DNA of 5,123 nt from Thermoplasmata archaeon (lineage in GTDB: Archaea > Thermoplasmatota > Thermoplasmata > UBA184). Shown here one piece after another: positions 1 to 5,123 of the stretch. Position 1 is the first letter of the stretch. Every line of letters starts with the position of its first letter. Position numbers and translations under genes: made by a program. The notes below the pieces were generated by a model that saw nothing but the letters and a program-made list of their open reading frames with translations, had not been told where the DNA came from and ran no database searches. The stretch spans positions 1-5,123 of the forward strand of contig JASHYU010000101.1 in NCBI GenBank assembly GCA_030042855.1, read 5' to 3'.

Positions 1-606
1 GTCCTCGAGCCCGACCCCGTGCTCGGCCGCCATCCGGAAGCCGGTCCGGTGCGCGAGCTCCCCGAACTCCCGGCGCGACGGCCGGTCCCGGACGGCGCGC
101 GCGGGGCGCTGGTGACTGGGTTCCCGGATCCGGCGCGCGAGGTCGTCCCACGTCGCCGCGAACGACGGCGCGGAGAAGTAGCTCACCACGAGCCAGCCGC
201 CCGGGACGAGGACCCGGTGGAGCTCGCGGAGGGCGGCGGCGGGGTCGACGAGGAAGTTGTAGACCCGCACGGCCACGGCGCCCGTGAACGACGCGTCGCG
301 GAACGGGAGGCGCATCCAGTCCCCGCCGAGCCAGATCGGACGGTCGGGCCAGCGCGCACGAAGGCGCGCGAGCAGGTCGGGCGTGACGTCGACCCCCGCG
401 TAGCCCTCCGCCGCGTCGATCAGCACGTCCGCGAGGCGGCCGCTCCCCGGTCCGATCTCCAGGATCCGGCGGGCATCGCGGGGACGAACGATCCCCTCGA
501 GGGTCCGTCGCTCGACCTCCGTCGTCCGCTCGCGCCGCGCCCACAGGCGGTCGAAGTCGAGCGTGCGGAAGTCGAAGGTCCCGGTGGGGTGGCCGCCAGC
601 GCTCAT
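1..606 (-). CDS. Class I SAM-dependent methyltransferase (3'-partial, runs off the left edge)
   Basis: The first 202 residues of a soluble methyltransferase are present; the C-terminus lies beyond base 1, where the frame is still open. What is seen: the SAM-binding glycine loop ILEIGPGSGR at residues 48-57, a second strand ending in an acidic residue (GVDVTPDLL, 71-79, D73 being the likely ribose ligand), the LPFRDASF stretch at 100-107 and LHRVLVPGGWLVVS at 129-142. This order is that of the UbiE/Methyltransf_11 type of Rossmann-fold methyltransferases, which move a methyl group from SAM to small molecules, lipids or sugars. The acceptor cannot be told from the sequence. The ATG overlaps the stop of the upstream gene as ATGA, and no Shine-Dalgarno sequence precedes it, so translation is probably coupled to that gene. 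It is the third gene of a glycosyltransferase-led operon, so a glycan or glycolipid acceptor is a reasonable guess. Family assignment is firm; function is open. Confidence 0.9.
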   Translation of the reverse strand, partial: MSAGGHPTGTFDFRTLDFDRLWARRERTTEVERRTLEGIVRPRDARRILEIGPGSGRLADVLIDAAEGYAGVDVTPDLLARLRARWPDRPIWLGGDWMRLPFRDASFTGAVAVRVYNFLVDPAAALRELHRVLVPGGWLVVSYFSAPSFAATWDDLARRIREPSHQRPARAVRDRPSRREFGELAHRTGFRMAAEHGVGLED

Positions 607-1766
607 GCCGCGCCCGCGCGGACCAGGGTCATGAGGAAGTGGTCGCCGACGAGGGCCCCCGGCCAGTGCTGGCCAATTCGGGCATCCCAGCGCGCCCACC
701 GGGCGAAGCGGCCGGAGAGCTTCTCGACGTAGCCGACCAGGTCCGACGGGGGGATGATGACCGGGACCCCCTCGATCCGCTCGGGCGAGAACTCCGGCGC
801 GCAGATCCGCCGGAACTCCGGCACCGAGAAGGCGAAGACGTCGACGCAGAACCTCGACGTCCCGACGCGGACCGGGTTCCGCCAGCGTCCCGCCGCGCGG
901 CCGGGCGCCAGGGCCAGCGCGTAGCCGAGCGACTCGGCCAGGCACCATCGGTTGTAGACCCCCGCCACGAACCGGCGGCCGGCCGGGAGGAGGCGCGCGA
1001 CTCCCTCGACCACGGGACGGAGGTCCGGCTCGCAGTTCAGCGCGCCGTACGTGGAATACGCCCCCTCGAAGGCCGCCGGTCCGACCTCGTCGACGAGCGC
1101 GCCGAGGTCGCGGGCCCGCAGGTGGACCGCGCGGAGGCGTTCGCCGACCCCGGTCTCCCGCGCCTTCCGGCGCACGACCTCGAGCATGGCCTCGGAGATG
1201 TCCACCGCGGTGATCTCGTGACCGAGCTCGAGCATCGCGATCGTCTCCATCCCCGACCCGCACCCGATCTCGAGCAGGCTCTTCGACGGAGCGAAGACCG
1301 CCCGGAGCCACGCGAGCGATCGGTCTCGGAGGAGGCGGTTGACGCGGTTCCCCCGGATGTGGCGGTCGTAGTCCTCCGCGATGTTGTCGAACTCGGCCTC
1401 GATCCATCGACGGTACCGACCCGTCTCGTCCGGCCCCCCGTCCGGATCGAGGTCGACCCGGAGGATCCGGGCCGGCGCGTCGTACCACCGGCGGAACTGC
1501 TCGGCGCCGTACTTGGATCGGAAGAGCTCGAGGACCTGTTCGCGGTCGCCCGGCCGGGTGACGAGCTGGACCGGACCGACCACGGACTCCCCCCCGGGGA
1601 GTTCGAGGTGCGCCCGTCCGTCCCGGAGCAGATCGACCGGCCAGAGCGCGGATCGCTGGCGGGCGACGAGGTAGATCCGGGTCGCCGAACGGACGAACCC
1701 GAGCGGCAATGGGCCGCGGTCCGTGACGAGCGAGAGAGGGTCCGATCGGGCGGGCCCGAGGTTCAT
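603..1766 (-). CDS. Two-domain protein: N-terminal split-barrel-like region fused to class I SAM methyltransferase
   Basis: This is a complete gene of 387 residues. The C-terminal two thirds is a SAM methyltransferase: a lead-in helix typical of the family (FDNIAEDYD, residues 126-134), the glycine loop LLEIGCGSGMET at 164-175, an acidic strand end AVDIS at 187-191 and a conserved-looking YSTYGALNCEPDL at 238-250. The first ~106 residues do not belong to that fold. They carry RIYLVARQRSALWPVDLL (30-47), a GG turn (58-59) and VQLVTRPGDREQVLELFRSKYG (66-87). This pattern recalls FMN/F420-binding split-barrel proteins (PNPOx or deazaflavin-dependent nitroreductase type), a similarity judged by eye only. 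The chosen ATG overlaps the glycosyltransferase stop as ATGA and has no Shine-Dalgarno of its own. The same frame stays open upstream to 2654, but that part lies out of phase over the glycosyltransferase and is not believed. Methyl acceptor unknown; a surface sugar is inferred from context. The product looks soluble. Confidence 0.9.
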   Translation of the reverse strand: MNLGPARSDPLSLVTDRGPLPLGFVRSATRIYLVARQRSALWPVDLLRDGRAHLELPGGESVVGPVQLVTRPGDREQVLELFRSKYGAEQFRRWYDAPARILRVDLDPDGGPDETGRYRRWIEAEFDNIAEDYDRHIRGNRVNRLLRDRSLAWLRAVFAPSKSLLEIGCGSGMETIAMLELGHEITAVDISEAMLEVVRRKARETGVGERLRAVHLRARDLGALVDEVGPAAFEGAYSTYGALNCEPDLRPVVEGVARLLPAGRRFVAGVYNRWCLAESLGYALALAPGRAAGRWRNPVRVGTSRFCVDVFAFSVPEFRRICAPEFSPERIEGVPVIIPPSDLVGYVEKLSGRFARWARWDARIGQHWPGALVGDHFLMTLVRAGAA

Positions 1767-2842
1767 GGGCCGTTCGACGCGGGACGCGCCCCTCCGGCCG
1801 GCTCGACGGGACGTGTGGCGCGCCCTGCGTCTCCCGGCGCGCCGAGCGCCTCCGGCGGGAACTCGGGCCACTCGTCCGCCGGCCGCCCTGCCCGGTGGCG
1901 GTGGATCAGGAGGGCACAGAGCAGGTCTCCGGGGGCGACGCCCGCGGGCGGCGCGGCGGCGAGGTGCCGGACGCGCGAAAGCTCGTCGAATCCGAGATAG
2001 GGGATCGGTCCTCCGCATTCTCGGAGTTCGGTCGAGATCGCCACGGCCTCCCGACGTTCGGGACCGCTCATCGCATAGAATCCTCGGGCCCGCGCTCGGA
2101 GGTACGCTCGGTACCGCTGGCGCTGACGACGCGTCCCCTCGTCCATTGCCCTCCGCGACCGGAGGCCGAATCCTCGGCTGGCCACGAAGATCGAGGCGAG
2201 CACCGGCGGCCACGGGCGTTCGTCCCGGCCGGCGAGCCGGACGAAGCGCGAGCGGGGGAACTCCTGTTCGAGGCTCGCGCCGGTGAACGGCCGCTCGTAG
2301 CTCTCGGTCCGCAGGTAGGACGTTCCCCGGCCCTCCGGCGCGAGGTAGTTCGCGTAATCCGCCTCGTGCACCAGACATTCCTCCCGCGCGAACCGTCCCA
2401 CGGACCCCTCCACCCGGGGATCCTCGTGGATCCATCCCTTGTACCGGATACGCTCCCGCCGGTAGAACCGCGTGTGCCACGTCACGGTCCCGAGCGAGGT
2501 CTCCTCCCGGGCGAGGCGGAAGGCGGCGAGCTGGTCGGGCCGGTCGGCCATCCGCCGCAGGAGCGGCTCGGAAGGCCGTTCGTCGGCGTCGATCGAGACG
2601 ATCCACGCGGAGTCGAGACCCGCGTGCGCGAGCGGACGGAGGAGCTCGGTGCATCCCACCGGTGGGGCCCGGACGACCTCGGCGCGCGTGCCGCGCAACT
2701 GATCGACGAGCATGCGGTAGTTCGCGGACGAGGACGAGTCGACGATCCGGATCTCGTCGACGTGCGGCGCGACGCGTCGCACGGTTCGAACGATGTCGAG
2801 CGGCTGGTCCCGGTTGAACTGCACGAGGGCCAGGCCTATCAT
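1763..2842 (-). CDS. Family 2 (GT-A fold) glycosyltransferase
   Basis: This 359-residue cytosolic protein should transfer a sugar from a nucleotide-activated donor. Seen: an opening strand IGLALVQFN (2-10), a strand ending in VDSSSS (34-39), the metal/nucleotide-binding motif SIDADERPS at 83-91 with D85-A-D87, and TWHTRFYRR (121-129) followed by YKGWIHEDP (134-142). The last pair resembles the R-x-F/Y-R-R ... G-x-[VI]-H-E block of WaaE/SunS-like GT2 enzymes, where the His-Glu sits in the acceptor side of the active site. The C-terminal part is Arg-rich and ends in a Pro/Gly/Ala-rich tail (about 325-359); no membrane helix is evident. The ATG at 2842 was chosen because GGAGGGG lies 6 bases before it and the GT-A fold starts directly after it. 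A TTG at 2923 in the same frame would add 27 residues of no family character. It is the first gene of a three-gene operon with two methyltransferases. Donor and acceptor sugars are not predictable. Confidence 0.9.
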   Translation of the reverse strand: MIGLALVQFNRDQPLDIVRTVRRVAPHVDEIRIVDSSSSANYRMLVDQLRGTRAEVVRAPPVGCTELLRPLAHAGLDSAWIVSIDADERPSEPLLRRMADRPDQLAAFRLAREETSLGTVTWHTRFYRRERIRYKGWIHEDPRVEGSVGRFAREECLVHEADYANYLAPEGRGTSYLRTESYERPFTGASLEQEFPRSRFVRLAGRDERPWPPVLASIFVASRGFGLRSRRAMDEGTRRQRQRYRAYLRARARGFYAMSGPERREAVAISTELRECGGPIPYLGFDELSRVRHLAAAPPAGVAPGDLLCALLIHRHRAGRPADEWPEFPPEALGAPGDAGRATRPVEPAGGARPASNGP

Positions 2843-2848
2843 GACGAT

Positions 2849-2855
2849 CCCCTCC
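2849..2855 (-). promoter_or_regulatory. Shine-Dalgarno of the glycosyltransferase gene
   Basis: Reading the minus strand, GGAGGGG is followed by a 6-base spacer and then ATG. GGAGG is complementary to the CCTCC core at the 3' end of 16S rRNA. This is the only strong ribosome binding site in the operon and it decides the start at 2842 over the upstream TTG at 2923. Confidence 0.75.
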
Positions 2856-2911
2856 GCTCCCGACGGCGGCCCCGGTCGAAGGAGCGAAGCGCCGGAGCGG
2901 GGCGTGTTCCG

Positions 2912-2935
2912 TCTTTGGACCAATTCGTTAAACTC
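2912..2935. promoter_or_regulatory. AT-rich core of the divergent intergenic region, candidate shared promoter
   Basis: The 124-base gap between the two divergent genes is GC-rich except here. On the plus strand the core reads AATTCGTTAAACTC (2922-2935); on the minus strand it reads GAGTTTAACGAATT. TTTAAC and TTAAAC are weak matches to an archaeal TATA box. With the usual ~25-base distance to the start of transcription, the plus transcript would begin near 2955 with a very short leader, and the minus transcript near 2903 with a leader of about 60 bases. No convincing bacterial -35/-10 pair was seen. The call rests on base composition and position only. Confidence 0.4.
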
Positions 2936-2957
2936 ACCGGGACCGCCTCCGATTCTC

Positions 2958-2966
2958 GAGGGTGGG
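2958..2966 (+). promoter_or_regulatory. Possible ribosome binding site of the DUF2079-type gene
   Basis: GAGGGTGGG runs directly up to the ATG at 2967. GAGGG is a fair anti-16S match with a spacer of about 4 bases, tighter than the ideal. It supports, but does not prove, the chosen start; this ATG is the first in the frame after the intergenic region. Confidence 0.4.
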
Positions 2967-5123
2967 ATGGGGGCTCGCGTCGGGAGGGACCCGGCGGCGA
3001 TCGGCGAGGCCGCGCCGGCTCCGTCCCCGGCCTCCGCGGAGCCCAGCCCGACCGAGAGGCGCCGCGCCGTCCCCGATCGGACCGTGCGGTGGCTCGCTCT
3101 CGGGATGCTCGTCTACTTCGCGGTCTCGTTCACCTTCGCGTGGATGCGGGCCCTCGAGCTCCAGACGTCGACCTGGGACATGGGTACGTACCAGCAAGCG
3201 CTGTGGTCGACCGCTCAGTCGCGGCCGTTCTACACCGCCGCCAACCTCGAGACCGACGGCTACCGCTCGCTGCTCCAGGTCCACACGGTCTTCATCCTCT
3301 ACCCGCTCGTGCCGGTCTACTCGCTGGCGCCGTCCCAGGCCACGTTGTTCGCCGTGCAGTCGGCGGCCGTGGCGCTGGCGGCCTACCCGCTCTACCGGTT
3401 CGCCCGCGACCGCACCGGCTCCCCCCGCCTCGCCCTCCTCGCGGGCCTCGCCTACCTCGCCTGGGCGCCGACGTTGACGAGCAATCTCTACGATTTCCAC
3501 GTGGAGGCGTTGCTCCCGCTCGAGATCTTCTCGTTCGTTTTCCTGTGGAACCGGGAGCGCTTCGGGGCCGGCTTCGCAGTCGCCGTCGTCGCCTTCCTCA
3601 CGCTCGAGGTCACGCCGGTCCTGCTCTTCTTCGTGGGGCTGTTCTTCCTGCTCCCGACGAGCGCCGCCTTTGCCGGTGCGGCCCGCCGCGTCCGGGGGGC
3701 CGAAGGGTGGCGCGCGCTCTCGGACGAGATCCGGAGTCTCGCGGCGCGGCCCCGCGTGGTCGCCACGCTCGGTCTCCTGGCCGCGTGCGCGGTCGCATAC
3801 GCCGCGCTCGAGTACGTTCGCGCCGATTACCTGGTCGCGACGCTGGGCGTCGTTTCCGTCCCGAACGGCGGGTACGCCCTCCCCGCGGCGGGTTCGTTCG
3901 GCGGATTGGGGCTCAGCCTCGCGAACCTCTCCGCGGGGTTCGGCCCGAAGCTGGAGGACTGGGTCGTCTATCTGGCCCTCCTCGGTTTCGTACCGCTCCT
4001 CGCGCCGCGGGCGCTCGTGGTCGCCGTGCCCTGGGTCACGTTCTCGTTCTTCAGCGCCTCCACGGTGTACGCGAGCCTCGGCTTCCAGTACGGCTTCCTG
4101 GTCGCGTGCGCGCTCTTCGTCCCGTTCGTCGTCGGACTGGCGGTGGTCCGGTCCCGGTATCTCGAAGCCGTCGTCGACCGGCCGGGATCGAGGGAGGTCC
4201 GGACCGCAGCCCGTCCCGCCCGGTGGGATCGGCGACGACCCGCGCGGGCGGCGCGGGAGCTGCCGGTGGCGGGGGTCGTGGTGATCGCTCTCCTCGCGGC
4301 GAACCTCGCGCTCACCCCGGCCGACCCGCTCGCGCAGGGCGCTTCGAGCGGGCCCGCCTACCAGTTCTCGTACGAGATCCCGGCGGGGTACTCCGACGTG
4401 CAGCGCGTGGTCGACCTGATCCCGCCGCGCGCGACGGTCCTCGCATCGGCCGATCTCTTCCCGCTCGTGGCGAACGACGTCGCCGCGTACTCGTTCTACT
4501 GGACGGGCGACTTCTACAACCTGTACCTGCCGTTCAACACCTCGCACCTCCCGGCGTACGTCCTGGTGGCCGAGGCGGAGGGAGGCGCCGTGCTTCCGTG
4601 GCTCGCGACCACGCTCTACGACCCGGGCGCCTACGGAGTTCGCGGGGTCGCCTGGAGCTCGGCCGCGGGCACGGTGGTGCTGTTCGAAGCCGGATACTCC
4701 GGACCCGTGTCCGAGTTCGGGGCCGCGCCGCCAGCCGCGGCGAGCTACGGCGGGAGCGTGCTCGTCTACCCGGACGCGGGATATCTTGCGAGCATGCCGG
4801 GGTCCCGGTTCGCCCGCGTGGTCGTCAGCGCGCCGAATCTGCTCGGACTGATGTGGCTCGGCCCGGATGTCTCGTTCAGACCGGGCACCTATCGCGTCAC
4901 CGTCTGGGCGAATGCGACCGCCCAAAATCCGGCCGACCCTCCGCGCGCGAACGTATCGGTTCTCGGGGTCGGCTCCTACGCGTTCGCGCAGCCCGACCTC
5001 TACTACCAGGAGGTTTCGTTCGCCGAGCTGGACCGTACGACCTGGGTCCCCGTGAACTTCACCGTCACGCTCGCTGCGCCCACCTTCGGCTGGGACGTCG
5101 AAGGGGTCGTGCTGGTCTCCGAC
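2967..5123 (+). CDS. DUF2079-type polytopic membrane protein (GT-C-like), 3'-partial
   Basis: There are 719 residues before the right edge, with the frame still open. A Pro/Ala-rich, charged head (1-40) precedes many hydrophobic segments, roughly at 41-59, 105-122, 126-143, 154-169, 181-194, 201-229 (perhaps two), 264-282, 333-347, 349-364, 372-394 and 432-449. Family-like motifs are STWDMGTYQQALWST (68-82, matching the usual F-D-x-G-x-x-x-Q-x-x-W after the first helix), YDFHVEALLP (175-184, the D-F-H-x-E block) and LTLEVTP (211-217). DUF2079 (PF09852) proteins have a GT-C-like layout and are suspected lipid-linked sugar transferases, though their reaction is not established. After the last helix the protein should lie outside the cell. 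This part has sequons NTS (524), NAT (649), NVS (662) and NFT (697), and ends in a strand-rich segment around PGTYRVTVWA (639-648) that looks like a beta-sandwich. It is divergent from the glycosyltransferase operon, and a role in the same surface-glycan pathway is inferred. Confidence 0.88.
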   Translation, partial: MGARVGRDPAAIGEAAPAPSPASAEPSPTERRRAVPDRTVRWLALGMLVYFAVSFTFAWMRALELQTSTWDMGTYQQALWSTAQSRPFYTAANLETDGYRSLLQVHTVFILYPLVPVYSLAPSQATLFAVQSAAVALAAYPLYRFARDRTGSPRLALLAGLAYLAWAPTLTSNLYDFHVEALLPLEIFSFVFLWNRERFGAGFAVAVVAFLTLEVTPVLLFFVGLFFLLPTSAAFAGAARRVRGAEGWRALSDEIRSLAARPRVVATLGLLAACAVAYAALEYVRADYLVATLGVVSVPNGGYALPAAGSFGGLGLSLANLSAGFGPKLEDWVVYLALLGFVPLLAPRALVVAVPWVTFSFFSASTVYASLGFQYGFLVACALFVPFVVGLAVVRSRYLEAVVDRPGSREVRTAARPARWDRRRPARAARELPVAGVVVIALLAANLALTPADPLAQGASSGPAYQFSYEIPAGYSDVQRVVDLIPPRATVLASADLFPLVANDVAAYSFYWTGDFYNLYLPFNTSHLPAYVLVAEAEGGAVLPWLATTLYDPGAYGVRGVAWSSAAGTVVLFEAGYSGPVSEFGAAPPAAASYGGSVLVYPDAGYLASMPGSRFARVVVSAPNLLGLMWLGPDVSFRPGTYRVTVWANATAQNPADPPRANVSVLGVGSYAFAQPDLYYQEVSFAELDRTTWVPVNFTVTLAAPTFGWDVEGVVLVSD

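Noticed and set aside
19..732. Plus-strand open frame of 237 codons opposite the first methyltransferase gene
   Set aside because: The product is low-complexity and Arg/Pro/Glu-rich, with no ribosome binding site and no family features. The minus strand carries an intact SAM-binding motif series.
639..2000. Plus-strand open frame of 453 codons opposite the two-domain methyltransferase gene
   Set aside because: The composition is Arg/Asp/Pro/Glu-rich without recognisable motifs, and it overlaps two well-supported minus-strand genes almost completely.
1767..2654. Upstream extension of the two-domain methyltransferase frame to 2654, which would look like a 683-residue fusion
   Set aside because: The extra 296 residues are Arg/Pro-rich nonsense lying out of phase over the glycosyltransferase, which has clear GT2 motifs. 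The ATG at 1766 forms a normal ATGA junction.
2843..2923. In-frame TTG start at 2923 for the glycosyltransferase, adding 27 residues
   Set aside because: The added residues resemble no part of the GT-A fold and the TTG lies inside the likely promoter core. The ATG at 2842 has a strong Shine-Dalgarno at good spacing.
3670..4284. Plus-strand Arg/Ser-rich open frame of 204 codons inside the DUF2079-type gene
   Set aside because: It is an alternative frame of the membrane protein gene, with Ser/Arg/Pro runs expected from shifted GC-rich codons and no family motif.
2934..4925. Very long minus-strand open frame (663 codons) antisense to the DUF2079-type gene
   Set aside because: Its translation is dominated by Arg, Glu, Gly and Asp with no hydrophobic core or motif. 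That is what the complement of a GC-rich gene gives. The plus strand encodes a coherent membrane protein with family motifs.

Overview
This is a GC-rich window (around 70% by eye) with four protein genes arranged around one divergent intergenic region. No RNA gene, mobile element, CRISPR array or long repeat was seen. The organism cannot be fixed from this sequence. The AT-rich TATA-like core in the only intergenic gap, the lack of an obvious bacterial -35/-10 pair and the DUF2079-type membrane protein fit a high-GC archaeon, possibly a Thermoplasmatota relative. A high-GC bacterium is not excluded.

Left arm (1-2842, minus strand). A tightly packed three-gene operon is read right to left. It starts with a family 2 glycosyltransferase (1763-2842). 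Next comes an unusual protein with an N-terminal split-barrel-like region joined to a class I SAM methyltransferase (603-1766). Last is a second class I SAM methyltransferase (606 to beyond base 1, so its C-terminus is missing). Both junctions are 4-base ATGA overlaps, the classic sign of translational coupling. Only the first gene has a clear Shine-Dalgarno sequence.

Centre (2843-2966). A 124-base divergent spacer holds one AT-rich island around 2912-2935, the best candidate for the promoter(s) of both arms.

Right arm (2967-5123, plus strand). A large polytopic membrane protein of the DUF2079 type (GT-C-like topology) is open at the window edge. It has about ten or more hydrophobic segments, then an outward-facing C-terminal region with several N-glycosylation sequons and a beta-sandwich-like end.

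Together, a soluble sugar transferase, two small-molecule or glycan methyltransferases and a GT-C-like membrane protein suggest a locus making or decorating a cell-surface glycan or glycolipid. That joint role is inference from family and neighbourhood; no substrate can be read from the sequence. Long open frames antisense to or out of phase with these genes are judged GC-rich artefacts.
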